Assembly: GCF_029051725.1 (NCBI RefSeq)
Contig: NZ_JAACFU010000011.1
Coordinates: forward strand, 124,001 to 188,000
Origin: Bradyrhizobium sp. CSS354
GTDB lineage: Bacteria > Pseudomonadota > Alphaproteobacteria > Rhizobiales > Xanthobacteraceae
DNA: 64,000 nucleotides
Reading direction: 5' to 3'
Of this stretch, positions 1 through 8,306 are shown piece after piece. The position numbers were made by a program, and so were the translations under genes. The notes beneath the pieces were generated by a model. The model was not told the DNA's origin and did not search any database. It was given only the letters and a program-made list of their open reading frames with translations. Numbering within the stretch: the first letter of the stretch is position 1; each line of letters begins with the position of its first letter.

Positions 1-80
1 CATGGAAATTCGTCCAGGGCGGCACCTGCACCAGCATCGAGCTGCCGGGCGGCAAGAAGGGCTCGCTCAAGCCGGTCTGA
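1..80 (+). CDS. Bufferin-type periplasmic metallophore BufA (DUF2282), C-terminal fragment
   Basis: Only the last 25 codons are inside the window, in the frame that starts at base 3 and stops with TGA at 78-80. The tail begins WKFVQGGTCTSIELPGG and ends GSLKPV. It matches my memory of the DUF2282 C-terminus, a small secreted Cys-containing protein now called bufferin. In that family the neighbouring BufB/BufC pair modifies cysteines of the precursor, which then binds copper or other metals in the periplasm. The call rests on this short tail plus the adjacent DUF692, DUF2063 and DoxX genes in the canonical order. One cysteine is visible here; the signal peptide and promoter lie upstream of the window. 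Confidence 0.7.
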   Translation, partial: WKFVQGGTCTSIELPGGKKGSLKPV

Positions 81-126
81 CGCGCTGCGACACGAGCACG
101 ACAACAGGGAAGAGCGGAGAGAAACC

Positions 127-1041
127 ATGACGACGGCAATCGCGCCTGACATGTCTGCGGTGCCCCTCCGCTATTCCGCGCCCATCGGCGGCGTCGCCGG
201 GACGAGCTTCAAGCCCGAACACCTTCAGGCGATCCTGGGCGCGAACCAGCGGCGCGGCTTCTTCGAGGTCCACGCCGAGAACTACATGGGCGCAGGCGGA
301 CCGCCGCATCGCGCGCTGGAAGCGATCCGCCGCGATCATCCACTGTCGCTGCATGGCGTGTGCATGTCGATCGGCGGACCACAGCCGCTCGACAAGGCGC
401 ATCTGGCCCGCTTTCGCGGGCTGGTGGCGCGCTACCAGCCTGCGCTGGTATCCGAGCATCTCGCCTGGTCGACGCATGAGACCAGCTTCTTCAACGATCT
501 GTTGCCGCTGCCCTACACCGCAGCAACGCTCCGAAATGTGTGCGATCACATCGATCAGGTGCAGGACGCGATCCGCCGCCCGCTGCTGCTGGAAAACCCG
601 TCGACCTATATCGCTTTTCGCGAATCGTCGATGAGCGAGACCGATTTCATCCGCACTGTCGCCGAGCGGACCGGCTGCGGGCTGCTGCTCGATATCAACA
701 ATGTATTCGTATCAGCGACCAATCACGGCTTCTCGGCGCTCGACTACCTCGCGGACTTTCCGCTGGCCCGCGTCGGGGAGATCCATCTTGCCGGCCATGC
801 CGAGCAGGCCGATGACGAAGGCGACCTGCTGCTGATCGACAGCCATGACGGCCCGGTCGCGGACGCCGTGTGGAAGCTGTACGAGATCGTCGTCCGGCGC
901 CGCGGCGGCGTGCCGACGCTGATCGAGTGGGACAGCAAGATCCCGGATTGGCCGGTCCTGCAGGCGGAAGCCGCCGCTGCGCAGGCGATCCTCGATCGTT
1001 GCCGCCCGGTCGGGTTGACGGGAGATCGTCATGCCGCCTGA
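127..1041 (+). CDS. bufB: DUF692 / MNIO-family multinuclear iron oxidase BufB
   Basis: A 304-residue protein of the DUF692 (MNIO) family. These are cytoplasmic TIM-barrel enzymes with a multinuclear non-haem iron centre that modify cysteines of ribosomal precursor peptides. Family-type metal-ligand segments are visible in order: VHAENYMG (about 48-55), LHGVCMSIGG (75-84), SEHLAWS, LLENPS, LLLDINNVFVSATNHG, GEIHLAGHAE, DSHDGPV and IEWDSKIP near the C-terminus. The length is about normal for the family. The start has GGAGAG a few bases upstream. The end overlaps the next gene by 11 bases, so translational coupling with the BufC partner is likely. The precursor peptide is the gene cut by the window edge. 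Confidence 0.9.
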   Translation: MTTAIAPDMSAVPLRYSAPIGGVAGTSFKPEHLQAILGANQRRGFFEVHAENYMGAGGPPHRALEAIRRDHPLSLHGVCMSIGGPQPLDKAHLARFRGLVARYQPALVSEHLAWSTHETSFFNDLLPLPYTAATLRNVCDHIDQVQDAIRRPLLLENPSTYIAFRESSMSETDFIRTVAERTGCGLLLDINNVFVSATNHGFSALDYLADFPLARVGEIHLAGHAEQADDEGDLLLIDSHDGPVADAVWKLYEIVVRRRGGVPTLIEWDSKIPDWPVLQAEAAAAQAILDRCRPVGLTGDRHAA

Positions 1042-1810
1042 GCCTGACCTTGGCTTTGCCGCAGCCTTCGCACCGGCGCTGCTGGACCCGGTGCGCCTTG
1101 CGCCTGAAATCGTGACCGGTCCGAACGGCAAGGCACCCGGCAAGCGCTACGATGTCTACCGCAACAATGTCACGGTCAGCCTGATCGACGCGCTCGCTGC
1201 GATCTATCCGGCGGTGCAGCGCATCACCGGGATCGACTTCTTCCGCGCCATGGCGCGCTTCCATGTTCGCCAGACGCCACCGATCTCACCGCTGCTGTTC
1301 GACTACGGCCGCGACTTCCCGGCCTTCATCGCGCAATATGAACATGCGCAGATGATGCCATGGCTTGCAGATGTCGCCCGCATCGAGCGGGCCTGGCTCG
1401 ATGCCTATCATGCCGCCGACGCCGTACCGGTGTCGCCGGCGCAGCTTGCCGCAGTTGCGCCTGAGCGGCTGGGCGATCTCGTTCTCATACCGCACCCGGC
1501 AGCGGGGATCGTGCGGTCGCAATTCGCGGCGGTGACGATATTCGCGGCCAACCGCGATACGTCGCCGGTCGGGCGCATCGATGCTGCGTCGCCCGAGGAC
1601 GCGTTGGTCACGCGCGCCGAATTCGATGTCGTGGTCCGGCACCTGCCGCCCGGCGGAGCGGCAGTCGCGAGCAGCCTGATGTCGGGTCGGCCGCTCGGCG
1701 AGGCCGCTGCACGCGCGCTGGACGCAGCAGCCGACTTCGACCTCGCTTCGAACATCACCGGCCTGATCGAGGCGGGCGCCTTCACCTCAATTGCTTTCGG
1801 AGACGTCTGA
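1031..1810 (+). CDS. bufC: DUF2063 (HvfC/BufC-like) partner of the MNIO enzyme
   Basis: A 259-residue protein with the N-terminal DUF2063 region: YDVYRNNVTVSL at about 38-49, then a helical segment with FFRAMARFHVRQTPP. Members are encoded directly after DUF692 enzymes and act as the recognition or partner subunit that presents the precursor to the iron enzyme. Older databases label the domain putative DNA-binding, which the context here does not support. The start overlaps bufB by 11 bases and the stop overlaps the next start as TGATG, so the three genes are tightly coupled. The C-terminal half is Ala-rich and less conserved. Confidence 0.88.
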   Translation: MPPEPDLGFAAAFAPALLDPVRLAPEIVTGPNGKAPGKRYDVYRNNVTVSLIDALAAIYPAVQRITGIDFFRAMARFHVRQTPPISPLLFDYGRDFPAFIAQYEHAQMMPWLADVARIERAWLDAYHAADAVPVSPAQLAAVAPERLGDLVLIPHPAAGIVRSQFAAVTIFAANRDTSPVGRIDAASPEDALVTRAEFDVVVRHLPPGGAAVASSLMSGRPLGEAAARALDAAADFDLASNITGLIEAGAFTSIAFGDV

Positions 1811-2319
1811 TGATCACGGACCAACGCATGCAGGCGGGTGGCGGCCTCCCCGCGCTCGGGCTCCTCGTCGACAAGGCCAATCATCTGGTGCAGACCATCG
1901 CCTCGCCGTCGGTCGTTCAGCTTGCGCTCCGCATCGCGCTGGCGGTGCCGTTCTGGCGTTCCGGAATGCTCAAATGGGCAGGCTTCCTCAGGCTCAACGA
2001 CACCGCGGTGACTTTGTTCAGCGACGAGTTCATGCTGCATCTCCCCGGCGGGCCCTATCATTATCCGGCGCCGACCGTGATGGCCTTCCTCTCGGGATGC
2101 GGAGAAATCATGTTCCCGATCCTCCTCCTGCTCGGCTTCGGCACGCGGTTTGCGGCGCTCGGACTGCTGTTCATGACCGTCATCGTCGAGCTCACCGTGC
2201 CTGACGGCTGGCCGATCCACATCACCTGGGCGGCGATGGCGCTCGGCATCATGGCCTATGGGCCGGGCCGGGTCTCGCTGGACCATTTGATCTGCCGAGC
2301 GCGCGGCCCCCGGCCATAG
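1810..2319 (+). CDS. DoxX-family membrane protein of the bufferin operon
   Basis: A 169-residue integral membrane protein of the DoxX type with about four hydrophobic helices. Recognisable family stretches are VPFWRSGMLKW (about 48-58), then PAPTVMAFLSGCGEIMFPIL and a last helix after GWPIHITW. DoxX proteins are poorly understood inner-membrane proteins often linked to quinone or redox handling. In published bufferin operons a DoxX gene is the usual fourth gene. Its ATG shares bases with the bufC stop codon. It ends 15 bases before a convergent gene. Confidence 0.85.
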   Translation: MITDQRMQAGGGLPALGLLVDKANHLVQTIASPSVVQLALRIALAVPFWRSGMLKWAGFLRLNDTAVTLFSDEFMLHLPGGPYHYPAPTVMAFLSGCGEIMFPILLLLGFGTRFAALGLLFMTVIVELTVPDGWPIHITWAAMALGIMAYGPGRVSLDHLICRARGPRP

Positions 2320-2334
2320 GCGCGAGGCGTCCTG

Positions 2335-3183
2335 TCACATCCCGCTCAGGCCGCTATCGACAGCGAGCGTCTGCGCGGTGACGTAGACGCTCTCGTCCGA
2401 GAGGAAGAACAGCACGGCATAGGCGATTTCCCAGGCGGTGGCCTGACGGCCGAACGGGACGTGGCCCTTGCCGCGGTTGGGTCGGCCGGCGCCGGCCTCG
2501 CGGCCGTTCGGGGTGTCGACGAGGCCGGGATAGACCAGGTTGGCGCGGATGCCGCGGCGCGATCCGAGATGGGCGATGTTGCGCATGAGGCCGCCGAGCG
2601 CGGCTTTCGATGAATCATACACCGCCATCTGCGAGCCGGCTTTCAGCGCGGCGATGGAGGAGATGAAGACGATCGATCCGCCGTTGTCGAACTTCGGCAG
2701 GCCCGCGCGGCAACACAGCATCGGACCGCGAACGTTGACGTCGTAGATCCCATTCCACTCCTCGGGGCTGACGGCATCGAGCCCGACCTTGCCGAAGGTG
2801 CCGATGTTGAGCACCATGCCGTCGAGACCGCCCATGGCGCGATGCGCCTCGTCGATCATGCGCTGGACGTCGGATTCAGAGGTGACATCGGCCGCGATGG
2901 CAAAGCCCTCGCCGCCTTCGTCGGTGATGTACTTTACCGTATGCTCGGCCGAGGTGCGGTTGCGATCGGCGACCGCGACCTTCGCGCCCTCGCGCGCGCA
3001 AAGAATGCTCATGGCGCGGCCGTTGCCGATCGGATCGGTGGCGACGTCGAACACGCGCTGGCCACCGCCGACGACCAGGATGCGGCGGCCCCTTAGACGT
3101 CCCCTGCCAGGCGCTTCGCCCAGCGATTCCGCGCTCGGCGGGCGGACGTAGCGGTCTGGCCTGGTCTCGGAATTATCGGACAT
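2335..3183 (-). CDS. SDR-family NAD(P)-dependent oxidoreductase
   Basis: A classical short-chain dehydrogenase/reductase of 282 residues from this start. It has a Rossmann nucleotide-binding segment (ILVVGGGQRVF...GNGRAMS, slightly unusual because the glycine motif is stretched), the NIGTFG structural motif, and the catalytic Ser and Tyr-x-x-x-Lys in SIVFISS and YDSSK. The C-terminus LAVDSGLSGM is typical of SDRs. I chose the ATG at 3183, preceded by AAGG; an upstream ATG at 3213 would overlap the preceding gene by 20 bases. It is the last gene of a minus-strand trio with a carboxymuconolactone-decarboxylase-like protein and a TetR regulator. This suggests oxidation or reduction of an alcohol or ketone intermediate; the substrate is unknown. 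Confidence 0.85.
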   Translation of the reverse strand: MSDNSETRPDRYVRPPSAESLGEAPGRGRLRGRRILVVGGGQRVFDVATDPIGNGRAMSILCAREGAKVAVADRNRTSAEHTVKYITDEGGEGFAIAADVTSESDVQRMIDEAHRAMGGLDGMVLNIGTFGKVGLDAVSPEEWNGIYDVNVRGPMLCCRAGLPKFDNGGSIVFISSIAALKAGSQMAVYDSSKAALGGLMRNIAHLGSRRGIRANLVYPGLVDTPNGREAGAGRPNRGKGHVPFGRQATAWEIAYAVLFFLSDESVYVTAQTLAVDSGLSGM

Positions 3184-3193
3184 GCGCGCTGCC

Positions 3194-3745
3194 TTATTTC
3201 TTGCCGCCGTCATAGACCTTCATGCCGGCTGCCGGATCGAGATTGGTCTCGGTCGCCTCGGTGAGACGCGCCATCATCATGTAGAAGCCGAGCGCGACGA
3301 GGGATTCGACGATCTCCTGGTCGCTGAAATACTCGCGCATGGCGGCGAAGATCGCCTCGGGAACACGGACGTTCTCGACCACTTCGCGGCCGAATTTCAG
3401 CAGGGCGCGCTCGGCCTCGTTCAAGCCGGCGGCATCGTAGTCGGCGCGCTCGACCGCATCGACCTGTGCTTGCGTGCAGCCGATTCCGAGCGCGATCGGC
3501 ACGTGCTGGCGCCATTCATAGGCGCCGCCTTCGAGCTGGGCTGCCTGCAGGATCAGGAGCTCGCGATTGACCGCACTGAGCTTCTGCTTGTGCAGGATCG
3601 AATTGCCGAGCCGCATCGCCGGGATCATGTTGGCCTCGGCATGAGCCATCATGCGGAAAATATTCAGCTTGACCGGCATGCGGTCGAACGACGCGCGGAT
3701 ATCGCCGCTGGTCGTCTCCGGATCAATCAGGGGCAGCCTTGCCAC
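3194..3745 (-). CDS. Carboxymuconolactone decarboxylase-family protein
   Basis: An AhpD/CMD-like all-helical protein, 183 residues from the GTG start at 3745 (GGGAGAG four bases upstream). An ATG at 3793 is also possible but would lie 71 bases inside the TetR gene and has no clear ribosome-binding site. The central segment NRELLILQAAQLEGGAYEWR followed by VPIALGIGC is family-typical. The usual CxxC pair of peroxidase-active AhpD is absent; the single Cys in GIGCTQ sits where such sequences have a helix start. Members range from decarboxylases to disulfide-linked peroxidases, so the reaction is not assigned. It sits between a TetR regulator and an SDR. Confidence 0.78.
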   Translation of the reverse strand: MARLPLIDPETTSGDIRASFDRMPVKLNIFRMMAHAEANMIPAMRLGNSILHKQKLSAVNRELLILQAAQLEGGAYEWRQHVPIALGIGCTQAQVDAVERADYDAAGLNEAERALLKFGREVVENVRVPEAIFAAMREYFSDQEIVESLVALGFYMMMARLTEATETNLDPAAGMKVYDGGKK

Positions 3746-4424
3746 GATTCTCTCCCTTGGCTTTTCGTTTCTTGTTGTCGTTTGTCCCGCCATCCGCCGC
3801 GATCAGCGACAGGAAGAACGCGAGGTAGCGGTCGATCGCCTCGATCACCTTCGGCCGCGGCGACGGTGCCGCGCCCATCACGTAATGCTCGAGACGGATG
3901 TAGATCAGCCCGGCCGCGAACAGCCGCGCGGTCTCGCGCGGATCCGGCGTCGAGGCCAGACCGGCGAGCGCAAAGCCGCGGAAATAATCCGTCATCATGC
4001 TCTGCTCGCGCGCGTAGAAATGATCGGCGAATTTGGCGCGGATGCCGGGCACGCGATTGCGCTCGGCGGTGATGACTTTCTGGAACTGGTGCTCGCGCGG
4101 ATCGGACCATTGTTCGACGAGGTCCAACGCAAACTGCCGGCAGAACGCGGCGGGCTGGCGCGCAAGCTGCTTGTAGCGCGGCTCTTCGAGCCGGCTCGCC
4201 GAGCTGGCCGGACCGTGCTCGGCAACGATCGCCTCCAGGATCGCGGCCTTGCCGGCGAAGTGATTGTAGAGGCTGCTCTCGCGGATGCCGACACGACGCG
4301 CGAGCTCTCGCATCGAGGCGCCGCCATAGCCGCTCTGCGCGAACAGATCGAGCGCCTCGGTGAGGATGCGCTCGCGGGTCGTGGGCGCAGCCGCTTCCGC
4401 CGCGCTGGTGGTGTGGACAGCCAT
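3723..4424 (-). CDS. TetR/AcrR-family transcriptional regulator
   Basis: A 233-residue regulator with an N-terminal TetR helix-turn-helix at roughly residues 17-65 (RILTEALDLFAQSGYGG, then LARRVGIRESSLYNHF), followed by a helical ligand-binding domain. The C-terminal tail is basic (NDNKKRKAKGENRGK) and its coding end overlaps the following gene by about 23 bases. It is transcribed away from the solute-binding protein gene at 4532, and two nearly identical palindromes lie between the two starts. It probably represses both its own operon and the divergent transport/hydrolase operon. The inducer is unknown. Confidence 0.88.
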   Translation of the reverse strand: MAVHTTSAAEAAAPTTRERILTEALDLFAQSGYGGASMRELARRVGIRESSLYNHFAGKAAILEAIVAEHGPASSASRLEEPRYKQLARQPAAFCRQFALDLVEQWSDPREHQFQKVITAERNRVPGIRAKFADHFYAREQSMMTDYFRGFALAGLASTPDPRETARLFAAGLIYIRLEHYVMGAAPSPRPKVIEAIDRYLAFFLSLIAADGGTNDNKKRKAKGENRGKAAPD

Positions 4425-4430
4425 GCGACT

Positions 4431-4479
4431 TGACTAACGAACGATCGTTCGCTAGTCAACCGTACGAACGATCGTTCGT
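4431..4479. promoter_or_regulatory. Double palindromic operator between TetR and the divergent operon
   Basis: Two copies of the perfect core CGAACGATCGTTCG occur head to tail. The first lies in a 28-base palindrome at 4431-4458 with one mismatched pair (outer arms TGACTA/TAGTCA). The second is the 16-base palindrome at 4464-4479. Their centres are 27 bases apart. The first begins seven bases upstream of the TetR ATG, and the second ends about 50 bases before the divergent start. This is the geometry expected for a TetR family operator acting on both promoters. Confidence 0.8.
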
Positions 4480-4531
4480 TTCAACTCCGCGCCTCAGAGA
4501 AGCGGAGAGCAAACTTTGGGGAGACGACGTC

Positions 4532-5734
4532 ATGGCGCGCTTCGCCCGCCTTCGCGCGGCCTGCATCCTGTTGCCGATGCTCGCCGCAAGCACCGCTCAG
4601 GCCCAAAGCAAATACGATCCCGGCGCCGACGACAAGATCATCAAGATCGGCACCACCGCGCCGCTGAGCGGCCCGGTGTCGGCCTTCGCGCAGATCGCGA
4701 AATCCGCCGAGGCCTATTTCCGCAAGGTGAACGACGACGGCGGCGTCAACGGGCGTCGGATCCAGATGATCATCGCGGACGATGCCTACAGCCCGCCGAA
4801 GACGGTGGAGCAGACGCGGCGGCTGGTCGAGAGCGAGGACGTGCTGCTGATCTTCGGCGGTGTCGGCACGCCGACCAACAGCGCCGTGCACAAATATCTC
4901 AACGACCGCAAGGTGCCGCAGCTCTTCCTGGGATCCGGTGCGGCGAAGTGGGACGATCCGAAGAATTTCCCGTGGACCGTCGGCTGGCAGCCGACCTATC
5001 GCGACGAGGCGATCGCCTACGCCAGATACATCAAGGCGAGCCATTCCAATGCGAAAATCGGCGTGCTCTACCAGAACGACGACCTCGGCAGGGACTATCT
5101 GAAGGCGCTGGAGGAAGGGCTCGGCAACGGCGAGGCGATCGTCGCGCGCGCGGCATATGAAACCTCGGCGCCGACCGTGGACACCCAGATCCTCCAGTTG
5201 AAGACCGCAGGCGCTGACGTAGTGCTGGTGGCGGCAACGCCGAAGTTTGCGGCGCAGGCGATCCGCAAGATCGGCGAGATCGGCTGGAAGCCCGTCACCA
5301 TCATCTCCAACGTCTCGGCCTCGATCAGCGGCGTGCTCGAGCCGGCCGGCAAGGACAATTCCACCGGCGTCATCTCCAGCCAGTATCTGAAGGACGCGAC
5401 CGATCCGGCACTGAAGGACGATGCCGGCCTCAAGGAGTGGGTCGCCTTCATGGACAAGTACCTGCCCGAGGCCAACAAGAGCGACTGGCTCAACGTCTAT
5501 GGCTACACCATCGCGCAGACGCTGGTGACCGTGCTCAAGGCCGCCGGCAACGACCTCACCCGCGCCAATGTGATGAAGCAGGCAACGACCATGAAGGATG
5601 TGCGCCTGCCGATGCTGATCAACGGCACCGCGGTGAACAATTCGCCCGAACGCTTCACGCCCATGACCAGCCTCCAGCTGATCCGCTTCGACGGCACGCG
5701 CTGGATGCCGTTCGGCGATCTTCTGAAGAACTGA
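4532..5734 (+). CDS. ABC transporter substrate-binding protein, branched-chain amino acid (LivJ/K) type
   Basis: A 400-residue type I periplasmic binding protein with a Sec signal peptide (MARFARLRAACILLPMLAAS..., cleavage probably after AQA near residue 24). The mature N-terminus contains IIKIGTTAPLSGPVSAFA, the usual opening strand and ligand loop of the Leu/Ile/Val-binding family, followed by VNDDGGVNGRRIQMI. The ATG at 4532 has GGGGAG upstream; extending the frame to 4430 would run through the operator. No permease or ATPase gene lies beside it, so the ligand must be passed to components encoded elsewhere or the protein serves a sensory role. It heads the divergent operon presumably controlled by the TetR protein. 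Confidence 0.88.
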   Translation: MARFARLRAACILLPMLAASTAQAQSKYDPGADDKIIKIGTTAPLSGPVSAFAQIAKSAEAYFRKVNDDGGVNGRRIQMIIADDAYSPPKTVEQTRRLVESEDVLLIFGGVGTPTNSAVHKYLNDRKVPQLFLGSGAAKWDDPKNFPWTVGWQPTYRDEAIAYARYIKASHSNAKIGVLYQNDDLGRDYLKALEEGLGNGEAIVARAAYETSAPTVDTQILQLKTAGADVVLVAATPKFAAQAIRKIGEIGWKPVTIISNVSASISGVLEPAGKDNSTGVISSQYLKDATDPALKDDAGLKEWVAFMDKYLPEANKSDWLNVYGYTIAQTLVTVLKAAGNDLTRANVMKQATTMKDVRLPMLINGTAVNNSPERFTPMTSLQLIRFDGTRWMPFGDLLKN

Positions 5735-5737
5735 GCG

Positions 5738-6631
5738 ATGCGGCAGGTGCGCATCGGCAGCATGCGGATTGATCTCGTCAGCGAGATCGCAGCGCTCGCG
5801 TTCGACAAGGCCTGGCTGTTCGCCAACGTCACCGACGAGGTGATCGAGGCGAACCGAAGCTGGCTCGATCAGCGTTATATCGAGCCGGAGACCGGCCGCT
5901 TCATCCTCAGCCACCATTCATATTTGGTTCGCACGCCGCGCTGGACCGCCATCGTCGACACCTGCTGCGGCAATCACAAGCAACGGCCGCGCGTCCCGGC
6001 ATGGAACAACCTCGACCAGCCTTATCTCGCGAACATGCAGGCGCTCGGCGTCAGGCCCGAACAGGTCGACTTCGTGATGTGCACGCATCTGCATGTCGAT
6101 CACGTCGGCTGGAACACACGCCTCCTCGACGGCCGCTGGGTGCCGACTTTCCCCAAGGCGCGCTATCTGATGGGCCGCGCCGAATATCGCCACTTCGAGG
6201 CCGCGCACAATGCTGCGCCAAACAGCCCGGTGAACCACGGCTCGTTCGAGGATTCGGTGCTGCCGGTGGTCGCGGCGGGTCTTGCCGAATTCGTCGAGAC
6301 CGACCATCGCTTGTTCGACGATCGCGATGCCGCCTTGCGCTTCGCGCCGGCGCCGGGCCACACGGCCGGCAACATGCAGATCCATCTCCATGGCGGGGAC
6401 GATCACGCGGTGATGTCGGGCGACGTCATCCATCATCCGATCCAGTGTGCCGCGCCCTGGCTGTCGAATGCGGCCGACGTCGATCCGGCTGCTGCGATCG
6501 CGACACGGATGGCGCTGCTCGACGAGCTCGCGGACACGCCGAGCTATCTGCTCACCGGCCATTTTCCGGCGCCGACCGGGGGGCGCGTGATCCGGCACGG
6601 CGAGGCATTCCGGTTTCGGTTCGAGGATTGA
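5738..6631 (+). CDS. MBL-fold metallo-hydrolase
   Basis: A 297-residue metallo-beta-lactamase-fold hydrolase with the dinuclear metal motif CTHLHVDHVGWN; the ligands are H117, H119, D121 and H122. Further likely metal ligands are PGHTAGN and the Asp in SGDVIHH, and a final His is in LTGHFPAPTGG. No signal peptide is evident. The fold covers lactonases, esterases, arylsulfatase-like enzymes and others, so the substrate cannot be read from sequence; the overall form resembles N-acyl homoserine lactonase-like quorum-quenching proteins as well as catabolic hydrolases. It begins three bases after the preceding stop, so it is in the same operon. Confidence 0.85.
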   Translation: MRQVRIGSMRIDLVSEIAALAFDKAWLFANVTDEVIEANRSWLDQRYIEPETGRFILSHHSYLVRTPRWTAIVDTCCGNHKQRPRVPAWNNLDQPYLANMQALGVRPEQVDFVMCTHLHVDHVGWNTRLLDGRWVPTFPKARYLMGRAEYRHFEAAHNAAPNSPVNHGSFEDSVLPVVAAGLAEFVETDHRLFDDRDAALRFAPAPGHTAGNMQIHLHGGDDHAVMSGDVIHHPIQCAAPWLSNAADVDPAAAIATRMALLDELADTPSYLLTGHFPAPTGGRVIRHGEAFRFRFED

Positions 6632-6645
6632 GGGGGAAAGACACC

Positions 6646-7614
6646 ATGAAGCTGCGCACCTTCACACTATCATTGCTCGCATTGCTCTCGGCAGCGCTGC
6701 CTGCGCGCGCCGAGGATCCGGCCGCCTATCCCACGCACAAGATCAGGATGCTGCTGCCCTACGCGGCCGGTGGCGGCGGCGACGTGATCGGGCGGCTGCT
6801 CGGCGACAAAATGGGCAAAACGCTCGGACAGAGCATCTATATCGAGAACCACACCGGGGCCGCCGGCACGCTCGGCACCCAGATGGTCGCGGCGTCGGCG
6901 AATGACGGCTACACCATCACGGTCGGCGGCATGACAACGCATGTGCTCGCGCCGGCGATCTATCCGAAACTGCCCTACGATTCGATCAAGGATTTCACCA
7001 CGATCGGGCGCATCGGTACCTCCTCGATCATGCTGGTCGCGACCAAGGATTTTGCCGCCAACGACATCAAGGGCCTGATTGCGCTGGCCGAGAAGGGCGA
7101 ACCGATCCAGTACGGAAGCTGGGGCGTGGGCTCGACCGGACAATTCTGCGCGGAAATCCTGATGCAGCAGACCGGAATCAAGATGGACCACGTGCCGTTC
7201 AACGGCATCGCCAAACTGGCCGGCGATTTGCTGGGCGGCCACATCTCGCTGGCGACACTGGACATGGCGACCGCGACGCCGCTGGTGAAGGACGGCTCGA
7301 TCAAGGCGCTGGCCGCCTGCGGCGAGCGTTCGCCGAGCCTGCCGGATGTCGCAAGCTACAAGGAACAGGGCGTGCCGTTCGACCGCAGCCTGTCCTGGGC
7401 GATGTATGCGCCTGCGGGCCTCGCCGAACCGATTGCGAAAAAGCTGTCGGCGGCATTGAAGGACGCGCTCGCCGATGCCGAGGTGAAAGGGAAGCTGCTG
7501 GGGCTCGGCATCACGCCGCAATTCGTGCCGGGCGACGAGCAGCGCGACATCAATGCCCGCGACATCGCGGCCTGGAAGCAGGTTGCCAAGGACGCGGGCA
7601 TTGAAGTGAAGTGA
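6646..7614 (+). CDS. Bug/TctC-family tripartite tricarboxylate transporter substrate-binding protein
   Basis: A 322-residue periplasmic binding protein of the Bug family. It has a signal peptide at residues 1-22 ending in ALPARA, then the family opening YPTHKIRMLLPYAAGGGGDVIGR and the segment YIENHTGAAGTLGTQMVA, which shapes the carboxylate-binding pocket. GGGGGAAAG lies just upstream of the ATG. Bug proteins bind carboxylated or aromatic compounds. As is common for the family, no TctA/TctB membrane subunits are encoded nearby. It is the second unrelated solute-binding protein in this operon. Confidence 0.9.
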   Translation: MKLRTFTLSLLALLSAALPARAEDPAAYPTHKIRMLLPYAAGGGGDVIGRLLGDKMGKTLGQSIYIENHTGAAGTLGTQMVAASANDGYTITVGGMTTHVLAPAIYPKLPYDSIKDFTTIGRIGTSSIMLVATKDFAANDIKGLIALAEKGEPIQYGSWGVGSTGQFCAEILMQQTGIKMDHVPFNGIAKLAGDLLGGHISLATLDMATATPLVKDGSIKALAACGERSPSLPDVASYKEQGVPFDRSLSWAMYAPAGLAEPIAKKLSAALKDALADAEVKGKLLGLGITPQFVPGDEQRDINARDIAAWKQVAKDAGIEVK

Positions 7615-7654
7615 ACCGAGGTCAAATGAGCCAAGTGACAAGGGGAGCGCCGGC

Positions 7655-8191
7655 ATGAGCCGCATCTTCGGCGCGGTGCGCCAGAACGGATATGTGGTGC
7701 GGGACATCCACGCCGCGATGAAGCACTGGATCGAGGTGATGGGCGTCGGCCCCTGGTACTACATGGACCGCGTCAAGACCGACTGGTTCCGCCATCGCGG
7801 CGAAAACTCAGCCGTCGAGATGAGCATCGCACTGGCCAATTCCGGCGATCTCCAGATCGAGTTGATTCAGCAGCGCAATGATGCGCCCTCGCTGTACAGG
7901 GAATTCCTCGAGTCCGGCCACGAAGGCCTCCAGCACATGTCCTACTGGAGCCACGACTACCAGGCGCTCTACGACAGGGCGCTCGGGCTCGGCTACAGGA
8001 TCGGCCATGAGGGCCAGATCGGCGGCGACAAAGGGCGCTTTGCCTATTTCGACACGCAGGCCCATCCAGGCACGGTGATCGAGATCTCCGACATCAGCGG
8101 CACCAAGGGGCCGTTCTTCGAGAAGGTCCGACAGGCTGCGTCCAACTGGGACGGCACGCGGCCGATCCGCGAGGTCGCTATGAGCCGATGA
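7655..8191 (+). CDS. VOC-family (glyoxalase/dioxygenase fold) protein
   Basis: A 178-residue vicinal-oxygen-chelate protein. The N-terminal beta-alpha-beta motif GYVVRDIHAAMKHWIEVMG and PWYYMDRV are typical of the glyoxalase_4 type, and GRFAYFDTQAHPGTVIEI provides the late strand with the metal-ligand Glu. Members include dioxygenases, epimerases and lyases. GGGGAG precedes the ATG. The product probably works on the same substrate as the neighbouring hydrolase and binding proteins, but no specific reaction can be assigned. The last bases of the stop overlap a 21-codon reading frame that looks like chance. Confidence 0.78.
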   Translation: MSRIFGAVRQNGYVVRDIHAAMKHWIEVMGVGPWYYMDRVKTDWFRHRGENSAVEMSIALANSGDLQIELIQQRNDAPSLYREFLESGHEGLQHMSYWSHDYQALYDRALGLGYRIGHEGQIGGDKGRFAYFDTQAHPGTVIEISDISGTKGPFFEKVRQAASNWDGTRPIREVAMSR

Positions 8192-8306
8192 CGCCGGAGG
8201 CCCATAAGGCGATGCAGGAACCGGCCGGGTTCACCGCGCTGCTGGCGCGGTAGACGGCAATCCATGGTAATATGAGCCTCATGTCCGAACCTTCAGCGAG
8301 GCAAGC

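Noticed and set aside
8188..8253. A 21-codon frame overlapping the VOC stop codon (ATGA)
   Set aside because: Too short, no ribosome-binding site and no recognisable sequence; likely chance.
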